Shown: piece after piece, positions 8,301-17,139 of the stretch
Numbering within the stretch: the stretch's first letter is position 1
How the letters are laid out: every line of letters starts with the position of its first letter
Assembly: GCA_937136425.1 (NCBI GenBank)
Contig: CAKZON010000015.1
Location: 1-45,498, forward strand
Origin: an uncultured Crocinitomix sp.
Lineage (GTDB): Bacteria > Bacteroidota > Bacteroidia > Flavobacteriales_D > Crocinitomicaceae
DNA length: 45,498 bases
Direction: 5' to 3'
Position numbers and translations under genes: made by a program
The notes under the pieces: model-generated
The model's database searches: none
Seen by the model: only the letters and a program-made list of their open reading frames with translations
Told to the model about the DNA's origin: nothing

Positions 8301-8767
8301 CTTTAGGAGAGATAAAAATTCCTAATACGTTAACAAATGAATGGGAATTATTGACGTTTGATTTCACCAGTCATATCGGTATGACATTCGATCAAATCGT
8401 AATTTTTCCAGATTTTGATTTGGATGGAAGAACAGGAGACAATATTTGTTATATCGATAATATTTACGGAGAAGATGAATACCCTTGTACTGTAATTGAT
8501 GATTCAGGTGTTGAAGAGCTTGAGCAATTAGCGATTACTTTGTATCCGAATCCAACTTCTAGTGGTGTTATTTTGTCCTTTGCAAATGCATTTGAAGGGC
8601 AAGTAATAATAACAGATGTAACGGGACGCAATTTAATTGTTGAAAATTTGAATGGAACAACCACTCAAATTGATTTGGAGAAATTACCTGCCGCTGGAGT
8701 TTACTTTGCGGAAATCCTAGATGAAAATGGAAGTATCATTGATGTCAAAAAGTTCATTTATAAATAA
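5378..8767 (+). CDS. Secreted six-module repeat protein with T9SS type A sorting domain
   Basis: The 1129 residues start with a signal peptide (residues 1-26, ending FSQA). Six consecutive modules of about 169 residues follow, then a linker and a type A sorting domain (LYPNPTSSGV... to KKFIYK, about 80 residues) that directs export by the type IX system. Each module runs from (I/V)PVDxE through DWTWTVFEND, NPWAGCETMHG, KPVISDVGIKLV, LPEIKIPNT and TFDFS to VFPDFDL-GR and CYFDNI. This beta-rich pattern is common in Bacteroidota glycosidases and other secreted proteins, where it looks like a carbohydrate-binding jelly roll. No catalytic domain is present, so a polysaccharide- or surface-binding role is inferred. 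Modules 5 and 6 have lost the cysteine of WAGCE (V and Y instead). Modules 2 and 3 are the most alike, suggesting recent duplication. Confidence 0.85.
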   Translation: MLKQYKTKAILSCIITFFCTFSGFSQAIPVDFEDGGNGADWTWTVFENDYNPPLEIVDNPDPTGLNCSETVAKFTALVTGNPWAGCETMHGADIGTWTVTEENKIITIMVWKPVISDVGIKLVEPGGGALPEIKIPNTVTDEWEMITFDFSSHIGMTFDQIVVFPDFDLGGRASDNVCYFDHIYGGEIEGCGTDGNVPVDYEVDGYGADWTWTVFENDYNPPVEIVDNPDTDGINCSPTVAKFIALETGNPWAGCETMHGEDIGTFTITEENKLLNIMVYKPVISDVGIKLVEAGGGALPEIKIPNTVINEWEVITFDFSDHIGMIYDQIVIFPDFDLDGRTDDNVCYWDNIWGEEVIECEATANIPVDYEEGGYGADWTYTVFENDYNPPVEIVDNPDTDGINCSPTVAKFIALQTGNPWAGCETMHGEDLGTITITEENKLINIMVYKPVISDVGIKLVEPGGGALPEIKIPNTVINEWEVITFDFSAHIGMTYDQIVIFPDFDLGGRTDDNVCYWDNIWGEEVIGCPEMAYLPVDFEEDGYGSDWTWTVFENDTNPPVEFVENPDPTETNCSATVAKFTALQTGNPWAGCETMHGEDLGTITITEENKLINIMVWKPVVSDVGIKLVEAGGGALPEIKIPNTLINEWEVITFDFSDHIGMTYDQIVVFPDFDLDGRTDDNICYFDNIWGDSAVACPPVANAPVDYEDDGHGADWTWTVFENDTNPPLEIIENPAAGGINCSPMVAKFTALETGNPWAGVETMHGEGIGTFTIDEDNKLINIMVWKPVISDVGIKLVAADGAALPEIKIPNTVINEWEMITFDFSDHIGMTYDQIVVFPDFDLDGRTGDNICYFDNIWSDESIFCEDDPNFPIDHEDDGFGGDWTWTVFENDSNPALEIIDNPDSTDVNCSKMVAKFTALETGNPWAGYESTHGDDGTGTWTIDEDNKIINIMVWKPVISDVGIKLVQPDGASLGEIKIPNTLTNEWELLTFDFTSHIGMTFDQIVIFPDFDLDGRTGDNICYIDNIYGEDEYPCTVIDDSGVEELEQLAITLYPNPTSSGVILSFANAFEGQVIITDVTGRNLIVENLNGTTTQIDLEKLPAAGVYFAEILDENGSIIDVKKFIYK
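5459..8500 (+). repeat. Six tandem coding repeats of 507 nt
   Basis: Units begin at 5459, 5966, 6473, 6980, 7487 and 7994, every start exactly 507 nt after the previous one. The sixth unit has one extra internal codon (GDDGTGTWT versus GEGIGTFT) and ends near 8500. The repeats stay in frame in the secreted protein; they are not a CRISPR array or a noncoding satellite. Confidence 0.95.
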
Positions 8768-8787
8768 AACATAAAATTTTTTTTGTT

Positions 8788-8820
8788 AAAAACCCGGGCA
8801 TCCATTTGTCTGGGTTTTTT
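8788..8820 (+). terminator. Terminator after the six-module protein gene
   Basis: AAAAACCCGGGCA pairs with TGTCTGGGTTTTT around a TCCATT loop, with two G-T pairs, and is followed by further T residues. It begins 20 nt after the stop codon. Confidence 0.85.
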
Positions 8821-8919
8821 ATTTAATAGGTGGTTACCTCGAATTTTATTTGTTTTACAGCATCAAAAATTATAAGCTTATGACCCATAGTCATTGAAAA
8901 AAATTATCTTGCAAAGCTT

Positions 8920-9702
8920 ATGAATGATTATTGGTATTACGGAATTTTATTGGCAGGTATGTTAGTGATTGCTTATTTGCGAATGAAAAAACAACAACGG
9001 GTTTATCGTAGAATGCCTGATAGAGAATTTCCTGAGCAATGGCAGATTATCTTAGAAAAAAGAGTACCGTTTTACCAGCGTTTGTCTTCTACTGTTCGCA
9101 AAGAATTTGAAAAAGAAATTCACATTTTTTTACTCAATTATAAAATTACTGGGGCGAAGACTGAAATAACAGATCTAGATCGAATTTTAATTGCTTCAGG
9201 AGCAGTAATACCAACATTTAGACTAGAGAAATGGCATTATGTTAAGCTAGAAGAAATAGTTGTTTTTCCAGAAAGGTTTAAAATTCCTGAAACGGATAAA
9301 ATGGCAAGTGGATTAGTTGGCTGGGGTGAAATGGAAGGACAACTGTGGTTATCTCGCAAGGCTTTGTATAAAGGATTTCATATTGATAATGACAATAAAA
9401 ATGTGGCAATTCATGAGTTCATTCATTTAATGGATATGCAAGATGGATTGGTGGATGGTGTTTTGGAAGAGCTAATGGATGAAGAGGATATATTACCTTG
9501 GTTGCAGTTGGTTAAAGATAAATCAGATAAAATTGGGCAATCTCATAACTCTATTAGAGAATATGCAAAGGCAAATCCGGCCGAGTTCTTAGCAGCGACA
9601 GGGGAGTTTTATTTCGAAAGTCCGAACGAAATGCGCAGTTCTCACCCAAAACTATATCAAACATTGGATAAAATATTTAATCCGAAAGCCAACTGGTTTT
9701 AA
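8920..9702 (+). CDS. MtfA-family zinc metallopeptidase, membrane-anchored
   Basis: The 260 residues match the MtfA/M90 peptidase family. An N-terminal hydrophobic segment (residues 4-19) suggests a membrane anchor, followed by a basic stretch and a cytoplasmic-type peptidase domain. The zinc site is HEFIHLMDMQDG, with H165, E166 and H169, and the third ligand is probably E222 in NPAEFLAATGEFYF. In enterobacteria MtfA binds the glucose repressor Mlc and is proteolytically active; no Mlc homologue is seen here, so that role should not be carried over. The gene stands alone between a terminator and era. The family is certain from the motif; the substrate is unknown. Confidence 0.85.
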   Translation: MNDYWYYGILLAGMLVIAYLRMKKQQRVYRRMPDREFPEQWQIILEKRVPFYQRLSSTVRKEFEKEIHIFLLNYKITGAKTEITDLDRILIASGAVIPTFRLEKWHYVKLEEIVVFPERFKIPETDKMASGLVGWGEMEGQLWLSRKALYKGFHIDNDNKNVAIHEFIHLMDMQDGLVDGVLEELMDEEDILPWLQLVKDKSDKIGQSHNSIREYAKANPAEFLAATGEFYFESPNEMRSSHPKLYQTLDKIFNPKANWF

Positions 9703-9843
9703 GCTAAATTACAATCTTTAGAAAAGGCATTGAATTATTAATTCAAGCAAAGAAACTACAAACTTCTTATTATAAATTCACTTTTACTATAAACCAAGTG
9801 TTGAATACTGAATGCGAAGTAATGGATAATAAGTACTATTTAC

Positions 9844-9851
9844 TAACTTTG
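9844..9851 (+). promoter_or_regulatory. -7 element just ahead of era
   Basis: TAACTTTG matches TAnnTTTG. It ends only 7 nt before the era ATG, so transcription would begin at or next to the start codon and the mRNA would be nearly leaderless. No TTG is seen at the normal -33 distance. An 8-bp palindrome, TTGAATTA-T-TAATTCAA, lies farther upstream at 9730-9746. Confidence 0.45.
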
Positions 9852-9858
9852 CAAAATA

Positions 9859-10734
9859 ATGAGTCACAAATCAGGTTTTGTAAATATAATTGGTAGTCCC
9901 AATGTTGGGAAATCAACCTTAATGAATCAATTGGTTGGAGAGAAACTTTCCATCATTACATCTAAGGCACAAACAACGCGCCATAGAATTTTAGGGATTG
10001 TAAATAATGAGGATTATCAAGTGTGTTTTTCGGACACACCAGGTGTTCTTGATCCGCATTATAAGTTGCATGAAAGTATGATGCAATTTGTAAATTCAGC
10101 TATGAAAGATGCAGATGTAATTCTTTTTGTAACTGATATTTATGAAACAGGATTGAACCATAAGGCAACTTTTGAGCGACTGCAAAAAACAAATATCCCT
10201 ATTTTACTTTTAATCAATAAAATTGATCAAGGTGATCAAAAAAAGATTGAAGATAAAATAGCCTATTGGCATGAGATGATGCCTAAAGCAGAAATTTTAC
10301 CAATTTCAGCCTTAGAAGGATTCAACATGGAACCAATATGGGAAAGGATTTTAGAGCTTATTCCTGAAAGCCCACCTTTTTATGATAAAGAGTCGTTGAC
10401 GGATCGACCTTTGCGCTTTTTTATTAGTGAAATGATTCGTGAAAAAATCTTCACGAATTATAAAAAGGAAATTCCATATGCTACCCAAGTTGAAATTGAA
10501 GAGTATAAGGAGGATGAAAAAATAGTTCGTATTCGTGCCATAATTTATGTGGAACGTAAAACGCAAAAAGGAATTATCATTGGGCATCAAGGTGAAAAGA
10601 TTAAACACGTAGGAATAGCTGCCAGAAAGGATATTCAAAAGTTTATAGATAAACATGTTCATTTAGAACTTTTTGTAAAAGTGGACAAAGATTGGCGCGA
10701 AAGCGACCGAAAATTAGAAGGATACGGTTATTAA
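9859..10734 (+). CDS. era: GTPase Era
   Basis: Era is an essential GTPase that binds the 3' end of 16S rRNA and helps assemble the 30S subunit. The 291 residues carry G1 at 12-20 (GSPNVGKST), the TTRHR switch region, the G3 motif SDTPG, and G4 NKID. A C-terminal type II KH domain includes GIIIGHQGEKIK. Length and order match the family. It is separated from der by 121 nt and may be transcribed on its own. Confidence 0.97.
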   Translation: MSHKSGFVNIIGSPNVGKSTLMNQLVGEKLSIITSKAQTTRHRILGIVNNEDYQVCFSDTPGVLDPHYKLHESMMQFVNSAMKDADVILFVTDIYETGLNHKATFERLQKTNIPILLLINKIDQGDQKKIEDKIAYWHEMMPKAEILPISALEGFNMEPIWERILELIPESPPFYDKESLTDRPLRFFISEMIREKIFTNYKKEIPYATQVEIEEYKEDEKIVRIRAIIYVERKTQKGIIIGHQGEKIKHVGIAARKDIQKFIDKHVHLELFVKVDKDWRESDRKLEGYGY

Positions 10735-10855
10735 AATAAACTTGCTCTGAAATGTTAGGGTTTATATAACACTAACAAACTCAAGAATAAGTGGAATAAT
10801 CAATTAGAATATAAGTATTGAGTTCGAGTGACCAATTACTAACGACGAAAGATAT

Positions 10856-12166
10856 ATGTCAAATATAGTAGCAATAGTAGGAAGACCCAATGTAGGGAAA
10901 TCAACGCTTTTTAATCGTTTAACTGGCGGAAGATCTGCCATAGTTGAAGAGGTGAGTGGTGTAACCAGAGATCGAATTTATGGAACTTCTGAATGGAATG
11001 GAGTAGAATTTAGTGTGATTGACACTGGAGGATATGTTCAAGGATCTGACGATATCTTTGAAGAAGAGATTAGAAAGCAAGTTGAAATTGCGATAGAAGA
11101 AGCAGGAGTGATTCTTTTTGTGGTTGACGTTACTGTTGGAATTACCGATTTAGATGAGTCTGTAATGAATTTGTTGCGTAAATCTAAAAAGCCATTTTTA
11201 TTAGTTGCCAATAAGGTTGATAATAATGCACGTGCAAATGATGCTTTTGAATTTTACTCATTGGGTGTTGAAAAAATATTCAATATTTCAGCAAATAATG
11301 GTTCCGGAACAGGAGACTTGTTAGATAGTTTAGTTTCAAATTTTACAGTAGAAGAAGCACCTGAAGATGATTCAGATATTCCTAGAATTGCAGTGGTTGG
11401 TAAACCAAATGTCGGGAAATCTTCATTCATTAACGCCATAACAGGAGAAGAACGAAATATTGTTACACCAATATCAGGTACAACAAGAGATTCAATTGAT
11501 ACTAGGTTTAACCTTTTTGGATTTGATTTTAAACTGATTGATACCGCCGGGATTCGAAAGAAAAGCAAGGTACACGAAGATCTTGAATTCTATTCGGTTA
11601 TCCGTTCTGTAAGAAGTATTGAGTATTCTGATGTTTGTATTTTTATGGTAGATGCAACAGAAGGAATTCAGAAGCAAGACTTGAACATTTTCTACGTAAT
11701 TGAAAAAAATAGAAAAGGGGTAGTAGTGCTAATCAATAAATGGGATTTAATTGCAGACAAGGATACAATGTCTACTAAAGAGTATGAAGATCGTGTTCGT
11801 GAGCAATTAGCACCTTTCAAAGATGTTCCTATTTTATTTACTTCTACAGTTACAAAACAACGTTTGCATAAAGCTTTGGAAAAAGCAATGGAGGTTTATG
11901 AAAACCGAGTTCAAAAAATTCCAACTTCAGAACTGAATAACTTCTGTTTGTCAATCATTGAAAAAAATCCACCACCTGCATTAAAAGGGAAATACATTAA
12001 AATAAAATTTGCAACACAATTGCCAACGCATGCACCTGCATTTGCATTTTTCTGTAATTTGCCGCAGTATATTCCTGAGTCGTATAAACGGTTTTTAGAA
12101 AATAAGCTGCGTGCACACTATAATTTTGAAGGAGTTCCAATTCGAATATTCTTCCGTAAAAAATAA
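10856..12166 (+). CDS. der: Ribosome-biogenesis GTPase Der (EngA)
   Basis: Der has two GTPase domains in tandem and acts in 50S subunit maturation. The first P-loop is GRPNVGKST (residues 8-16) with DTGG and NKVD. The second is GKPNVGKSS (from about residue 180) with DTAG and NKWD. A KH-like C-terminal domain ends in [10 protein letters not shown]. The 436 residues are the normal length. The stop is 5 nt before the GTG of holA, so the two genes are probably co-transcribed. Pairing of Era and Der in one locus is a housekeeping arrangement. Confidence 0.97.
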   Translation: MSNIVAIVGRPNVGKSTLFNRLTGGRSAIVEEVSGVTRDRIYGTSEWNGVEFSVIDTGGYVQGSDDIFEEEIRKQVEIAIEEAGVILFVVDVTVGITDLDESVMNLLRKSKKPFLLVANKVDNNARANDAFEFYSLGVEKIFNISANNGSGTGDLLDSLVSNFTVEEAPEDDSDIPRIAVVGKPNVGKSSFINAITGEERNIVTPISGTTRDSIDTRFNLFGFDFKLIDTAGIRKKSKVHEDLEFYSVIRSVRSIEYSDVCIFMVDATEGIQKQDLNIFYVIEKNRKGVVVLINKWDLIADKDTMSTKEYEDRVREQLAPFKDVPILFTSTVTKQRLHKALEKAMEVYENRVQKIPTSELNNFCLSIIEKNPPPALKGKYIKIKFATQLPTHAPAFAFFCNLPQYIPESYKRFLENKLRAHYNFEGVPIRIFFRKK

Positions 12167-12171
12167 GTAGA

Positions 12172-13179
12172 GTGACTTTTGATGAAATCATAAACCAAAT
12201 CAAGAAAAAAGACTTGAAAACTGTGTATTTTTTACATGGTGAAGAGGCTTTTTATATTGACCAAATTGTAGATCTGGCGGCAGATTCAATTTTGGATGAA
12301 GGTGAGCGTGATTTTAATCAAACGATTGTTTATGCCAAAGATACGCAGCCGATAGATGTGCTAGATGCAGCTACGCGATTGCCAATGATGAGTGATAAAC
12401 AAGTGGTGATTGTAAAAGAGGCGCACGAGTATAAAAAAACATCCCAATGGGAAGTCTTTGAACAGTATTTTGAATCACCTTCAAAATCAACTGTGTTGAT
12501 TTTTGCATATAAATACAAAAAGTTTGATAAGCGTTCAAGAGTTTATAAAATTCTAAAGAAAAAAGCCGTCATATTTGAGTCACAAGGTGTAAAAGAATAT
12601 CAATTAGGAGGGTGGATAACCAACTACATTAATGATAAAGAATATCAAATTACGGCAAAGGCAACTGCTCTTTTGGTAGAATTTATCGGAAATGATCTTT
12701 CTCGTATTTCAAATGAATTGGAAAAGCTTTTCATTTTAGTTCCAAAAGGGGAGCAAATAAATGAGAAACACATTGAAAAGCATATTGGAATAAGTAAAGA
12801 TTATAATGTATTTGAGCTTGTTAATGCTATCCTCGAAAAAGATACACTAAAGGCAAATAAAATTGTACGTTACTTTGGAAGAAACCCAAAAGCAACGCAC
12901 ATTACCATAGTATTGGCAAATTTACACAACTTATACCAACGTTTGTTTAAGGCCCATTTTGCTAAAACCGAAGATCCACGGCAATTAGCAACTATGCTCA
13001 AAATTCACCCATATCCAGCTAAAGAATTATTGCTAAATAAACGAAAGCACCCTGCTAAAGTTATTTCTCGAAATTTCAGCTTACTCCGTGAATACGACCT
13101 TATGGCTAAAGGTGTCAATAATTCTGGGGTTCCAGAGAATGAACTTTTAAAAGAGTTAGTATACAAATTATTACATTGA
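12172..13179 (+). CDS. holA: DNA polymerase III subunit delta
   Basis: HolA is the delta subunit of the clamp loader, which opens the beta sliding clamp on DNA. The 335 residues begin MTFDEIINQIKKK and contain the conserved VYFLHGEEAFYIDQI, the ADSIL stretch and FVELVNAILEKD-like helices of the C-terminal collar region (seen as VFELVNAILEKD). Translation starts at GTG; no in-frame ATG fits the N-terminus of the family. The gene follows der after 5 nt. No terminator was found after it. Confidence 0.92.
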   Translation: MTFDEIINQIKKKDLKTVYFLHGEEAFYIDQIVDLAADSILDEGERDFNQTIVYAKDTQPIDVLDAATRLPMMSDKQVVIVKEAHEYKKTSQWEVFEQYFESPSKSTVLIFAYKYKKFDKRSRVYKILKKKAVIFESQGVKEYQLGGWITNYINDKEYQITAKATALLVEFIGNDLSRISNELEKLFILVPKGEQINEKHIEKHIGISKDYNVFELVNAILEKDTLKANKIVRYFGRNPKATHITIVLANLHNLYQRLFKAHFAKTEDPRQLATMLKIHPYPAKELLLNKRKHPAKVISRNFSLLREYDLMAKGVNNSGVPENELLKELVYKLLH

Positions 13180-13255
13180 AAATGCAGCTTATCAGTGGAT
13201 TGCTACAGTTAGATAAGCGAAATCACAATTTTATGTCTTAAAGCTATTAATTAGC

Positions 13256-13263
13256 TATATTTG
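13256..13263 (+). promoter_or_regulatory. -7 promoter element of the TonB-dependent receptor gene
   Basis: TATATTTG is a full match to TAnnTTTG and ends 20 nt before the ATG at 13284. A convincing TTG -33 element is not visible at 17-23 nt. Confidence 0.5.
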
Positions 13264-13283
13264 GCTTTCTAAAATCAAATCTT

Positions 13284-15593
13284 ATGAATAGAGGTTTACT
13301 TCTTGTTTTTTTAATGTTTTTGGCTGGATTTGCCAATGCTCAAGGAACCGTTAGGGGAATTGTAACCAATGGAGAGGATGGGAATTCCGTTCCTTTTGCA
13401 AAAGTTGCTCTTTTGGGTACAGATAAATTCGCTTCAACAGATGATGACGGATTATTCTCAATTCCGAAAGTTCCAGCTGGAAGTTATACGCTAATCGTTA
13501 GAGCTGCGCAATACGAAGAATTTAAAAAAGAAATTGAAGTAACAGCTGGTGGAATTGTTGATGTTACAGTAGAGCTTGTGTCAGGTAAAACCTTAACCAA
13601 AGTAAATGTTGATTGGCGTGACAAAGAGCGTAAAATTGACCCAGCAATTTCAGTTGTAAAAATTACTCAAAAAGATATTTTACGTGTACCAGTGACTGGA
13701 GGTGTTTCAGATATTGCAGGTTACTTCCAAACAGTACCAGGTGTTGTAAGCACAGGAGATCAAGGAGGGCAGGTTTATGTAAGAGGAGGAACGCCAATTC
13801 AAAATAAAATTTTGTTAGATGGTATGACCATTTATAATCCGTTTCACTCAATTGGATTTTTCTCAGTATTTGAGACAGACTTAATTCGTTCAGCAGACAT
13901 CTATACTGGTGGTTATAATGCAAAGTATGGAGGACGTATTTCTTCTATTATGGACATTACCTATAGAGATGGAAATACGAAAAGATTTGGTGGTAAAATT
14001 GGTGTCTCGCCATTTACATCAAGTTTATTATTAGAAGGACCTCTTTCTAGAGCAAATAATGTTTCGTTTGTTTTATCAGGAAAAGCTTCTGTTTTAGAGC
14101 AAACTTCAAGAGCTCTTTATCCTTATATTAATGAGGGAGAAGGACTACCGTTTAACTTTTATGATTTATATGGAAAGATCTCAATTAAGGGAGACGCCTC
14201 AAATAAATTAACCTTGTTTGGTTTCTCATTTAATGATCAGGTAACGTACCAAGCTATTTCTAATTTACAGTGGAATAGTTTTGGAGGAGGAAGTAATTTC
14301 ATTTTTGTTCCTCAAAATTCTGAGTTAATCATGAAAGGTCGTTTGAACTTTTCATCATATGATATTAAATTACAAGAAGAAAATTTACAAGATAGAACAA
14401 GTGGTATTTTCGGAGCAGAAATGGCTTTTGATTTCACTTACTATTTAGAAGGTAAAAGTAGATTGGATTACGGATTTGGATTCAACCTTTTCAGAACAGA
14501 CTTTAACACATTTAATGAGGTTAATCGTCCAATTGAGGTAAGTTCAAACACAAACGAAGCAGGAGCATATGTTAGCTATAGATATGTAACGAACAATCGC
14601 CGATTAATTTTGGAACCGAGTGTTCGCTTCCAAGGTTATTCATCTGTTGGACAGGTTACTGCAGAACCAAGGTTTAGCGGTAAATATAACGTAACTGATT
14701 TTATTAGAATTAAAGCTGCGGGTGGGTATTATACACAAAACTTCACTAGTACAACTTCTGATAAAGATGTTGTAAACCTGTTCTACGGTTTTATTACAGC
14801 ACCTGAAAACTTACCGTCTAACTTTGTAACAGAGGATGGAACTGAAAGACCAATTAATAATGGTTTACAAAAAGCATGGCACGCCATTGGAGGAACTGAA
14901 ATTGACCTTTCTGATAATGTTTCATTACAGATTGAGGCTTACTACAAATGGTTTACTCAAATGACTAACATTAACCGAAACAAGATTTTTGAAGATACAG
15001 ATGATAACTCTCAAATTGATGACTTGTTTAAAAAAGACTTTATTGTTGAGAGTGGGCAAGCATATGGAGGTGATATCGTTTTAACTTATAATTCTGAAAA
15101 ACTTTATTTATGGGGGGTATACTCTTTAGGAAAAGTGACAAGATGGAATGGTTTTGAATCTTATGCTCCAGTATTTGATAGACGACACAATATTAACTTT
15201 ATTGGAACATATACATTTGGTAAAAAAGCAGATTGGGAATTAACAGCACGTTGGAATTTAGGTTCTGGACTACCATTTAGACAAACTGTAGGGGTTTATG
15301 AAGAGCCACAAATTGGATCAATTGATGACGACTATGTTACTGGAAATGCATCTGATTTAACGTTCTTATACGATAATCAAAATAATGGACGTCTTCCGAC
15401 TTACCACCGTTTTGATATGAACTTAAAGAAAACGTTTGAATCTAAGAAGTATAAAAACATGAAATGGGAAGTGATTACAGGTGTAACTAATATGTATAGC
15501 CGTCAAAACATTTTCTATGTTAATCGTGTAACAAACGAAAAAGTTTATCAGTTACCAATTATGCCAAGTGCGGCAGTATCTTTAAAATTCTAA
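13284..15593 (+). CDS. TonB-dependent outer-membrane receptor with carboxypeptidase-like N-terminal domain
   Basis: The 769 residues start with a signal peptide (1-19, ending FANA). A carboxypeptidase-regulatory-like beta sandwich comes next (about 20-105: GTVRGIVTNGEDG, AKVALLGTDKFASTDDDG). The plug domain (about 125-230) includes YVRGGTPIQNKILLDG and YNAKYGGRIS. A beta barrel ends in AAVSLKF with the terminal aromatic residue typical of outer-membrane proteins. It would import an unknown ligand using TonB energy. No SusD partner is adjacent and the length is shorter than SusC, so it is a stand-alone receptor. The substrate (metal chelate, peptide or sugar) cannot be inferred. Confidence 0.88.
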   Translation: MNRGLLLVFLMFLAGFANAQGTVRGIVTNGEDGNSVPFAKVALLGTDKFASTDDDGLFSIPKVPAGSYTLIVRAAQYEEFKKEIEVTAGGIVDVTVELVSGKTLTKVNVDWRDKERKIDPAISVVKITQKDILRVPVTGGVSDIAGYFQTVPGVVSTGDQGGQVYVRGGTPIQNKILLDGMTIYNPFHSIGFFSVFETDLIRSADIYTGGYNAKYGGRISSIMDITYRDGNTKRFGGKIGVSPFTSSLLLEGPLSRANNVSFVLSGKASVLEQTSRALYPYINEGEGLPFNFYDLYGKISIKGDASNKLTLFGFSFNDQVTYQAISNLQWNSFGGGSNFIFVPQNSELIMKGRLNFSSYDIKLQEENLQDRTSGIFGAEMAFDFTYYLEGKSRLDYGFGFNLFRTDFNTFNEVNRPIEVSSNTNEAGAYVSYRYVTNNRRLILEPSVRFQGYSSVGQVTAEPRFSGKYNVTDFIRIKAAGGYYTQNFTSTTSDKDVVNLFYGFITAPENLPSNFVTEDGTERPINNGLQKAWHAIGGTEIDLSDNVSLQIEAYYKWFTQMTNINRNKIFEDTDDNSQIDDLFKKDFIVESGQAYGGDIVLTYNSEKLYLWGVYSLGKVTRWNGFESYAPVFDRRHNINFIGTYTFGKKADWELTARWNLGSGLPFRQTVGVYEEPQIGSIDDDYVTGNASDLTFLYDNQNNGRLPTYHRFDMNLKKTFESKKYKNMKWEVITGVTNMYSRQNIFYVNRVTNEKVYQLPIMPSAAVSLKF

Positions 15594-15784
15594 GTTTACT
15601 TTAAAGTTCGTAGGTACTTTCTGATTAATTGATAAAGCATTGTCTCTTTGGTGAATTCACTTGGAGAGAATTATGAGTCAATCCATTCTTTATTGTCTGC
15701 GTAAAACATCCGTTAATTGTGATTTGGTGCGTAAGAAGAGGCAAATCGGCACGCTCTTTGTTTTAGATAGTGTAAATTAAAGGC

Positions 15785-16312
15785 ATGAAACGGATTTTAG
15801 CAGCAATAGTATTTATGAGTGCAAGTGTATCTTTTTCAAACATCATTGAATTAAGTACAGTTGAACCATTATCAATTGAATCGGACATATTAAAGAAAAG
15901 GAAAAAACTTAACTTTAATCGCCGAGTGCAATACCCCGCTGGATTTAATATCTATGGCGGAGGACCAGTAGGAATTGTTGGCCTTTCATTCGATTATTTT
16001 TTAACGCCTAAAATTGCTTTAGAAATTGGAGGTGGAGCAAGAAATTTGACGCCAGATCTTGGTTTTTTTGCAGGGGGCAGGTATCACTTTTTTGGTAAAA
16101 CACCGCTTAATTTAACGCCTTATGTAGGCATTTATTCAGGATTCGAATATACAGGTGACGACATTAGAAATTATAATCTTTATATACCATTTGGTATTCA
16201 AAGAATTAAAAAGAATAAACTTGCATGGTCAATCGAAGTGGCTTATCAACGAAATTCCTACGATAAAGGGAATCATCTTTATGGAGGAGGTAAGTTAGGG
16301 TTTAGGTTTTAA
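15785..16312 (+). CDS. Small outer-membrane beta-barrel-like protein
   Basis: The 175 residues have a signal peptide (about 1-18, MKRILAAIVFMSASVSFS). After a basic KKRKK stretch comes a run of short alternating beta strands with glycine turns (NIYGGGPVGIVGLSFDYFL, IALEIGGGARNL) and a terminal KLGFRF. This fits a small 8-strand outer-membrane barrel, but no named family was recognised. It stands between the receptor gene and the LuxR-type regulator, in a 191-bp upstream spacer without a clear promoter. Confidence 0.6.
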   Translation: MKRILAAIVFMSASVSFSNIIELSTVEPLSIESDILKKRKKLNFNRRVQYPAGFNIYGGGPVGIVGLSFDYFLTPKIALEIGGGARNLTPDLGFFAGGRYHFFGKTPLNLTPYVGIYSGFEYTGDDIRNYNLYIPFGIQRIKKNKLAWSIEVAYQRNSYDKGNHLYGGGKLGFRF

Positions 16313-16432
16313 TGTGTTCAATAATCGCTGGAATTCGCATGCTTCTAAAGATGGCGAATAGACTTGATTTTCTTCCCCAAAAATTTTACATTTTAATGAC
16401 GCAATTATGACTTAGAATTAAGGATAGTTTTA

Positions 16433-16440
16433 TATCTTTG
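16433..16440 (+). promoter_or_regulatory. -7 promoter element of the LuxR-type regulator gene
   Basis: TATCTTTG matches TAnnTTTG and ends 24 nt before the GTG start at 16465. The region 17-23 nt upstream has TTA rather than TTG. Confidence 0.5.
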
Positions 16441-16464
16441 TCTTATTAATAATCATTCTAAATA

Positions 16465-17139
16465 GTGGTCAATTTAATCTTAGCCGAAGAAAACGAATTA
16501 GTAAGAATTGGTTTGCGAACCATCTTTAAAAATTCGAATGTCCAAATTATTGGAGAGGCTGCTAACGCAAAAGATTTATTGAGTCAAATCAAGTCTTTTA
16601 AGCCTGACGTAGTTTTGATAGACTATACAGGTGAAGGGTTTACAATTGATGTCATTCCTAAAGCGCTTGCTATTTCTGAAGATATTCGATTCGTAGCAAT
16701 CACTCCAATGCAATCTGGAAAAACACTAGTTCATGCACTAAAAAGCGGTGTTCGTTCTCATGTTAAAAAAGATTGTAGCATTACCGAAATTCTTGATTCA
16801 GTTAATGAAACCTTTCTCGGAAAAAAATTCTTCTGCGGGCAAATATTGGAAACGATTCATAAAGAAGGGATTGATGTTGAAGAGTTGAGTGATGCAGAGT
16901 TTAACTGTGAACCTATTGTGCTTTCAGTCAGAGAAATTGAGGTTATTACCTTAATAGCAGAGGGTTATACTAATGTTGAAATTAGTGAAAAGCTTTTTTT
17001 GAGTAAACACACTGTCAATACGCACCGTAAAAATATAATGGCAAAATTAGGGGTTAAAAATACTGCCGGAATTGTCATGTATGCTGTTAAAGAAAAACAC
17101 ACAACTCCAAATAAATACCTTTTTTCGACTGAAGAATAA
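16465..17139 (+). CDS. LuxR/NarL-family response regulator
   Basis: The protein has a receiver domain (residues 1-120) and a C-terminal LuxR helix-turn-helix (about 153-200: LSVREIEVITLIAEGYTN, then EKLFLSKHTVNTHRKNIMAKLG). The phosphoacceptor is D53 in VLIDYTG. The acidic pocket is E8/E9 in place of the usual DD, and the switch region is conserved (VAITP, HVKKD). It starts at GTG because the frame is closed by a TAA at 16459. No sensor kinase is adjacent; the TPR kinase at 23573 has no receiver and could be its partner, which is an inference. SusC/SusD genes follow after a 425-bp gap. Confidence 0.88.
   Translation: MVNLILAEENELVRIGLRTIFKNSNVQIIGEAANAKDLLSQIKSFKPDVVLIDYTGEGFTIDVIPKALAISEDIRFVAITPMQSGKTLVHALKSGVRSHVKKDCSITEILDSVNETFLGKKFFCGQILETIHKEGIDVEELSDAEFNCEPIVLSVREIEVITLIAEGYTNVEISEKLFLSKHTVNTHRKNIMAKLGVKNTAGIVMYAVKEKHTTPNKYLFSTEE

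Noticed and set aside
5459..8500. CRISPR-like or satellite repeats
   Set aside because: Units are 507 nt, contiguous, in frame and encode a secreted domain. There are no short repeats with spacers and no cas genes.
8920..9702. Link between the MtfA-like peptidase and glucose metabolism in this window
   Set aside because: In enterobacteria MtfA acts through Mlc and the PTS system, neither of which is seen here. A terminator separates it from the ED operon, so the nearness may be chance.
9703..9858. Possible tRNA or RNA gene before era
   Set aside because: No cloverleaf or T-loop sequence is visible. Only a short palindrome at 9730-9746 stands out.
13187..13218. Inverted repeat GCTTATC/GATAAGC after holA as a terminator
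   Set aside because: The loop is 18 nt and no T run follows, so it does not look like an intrinsic terminator.
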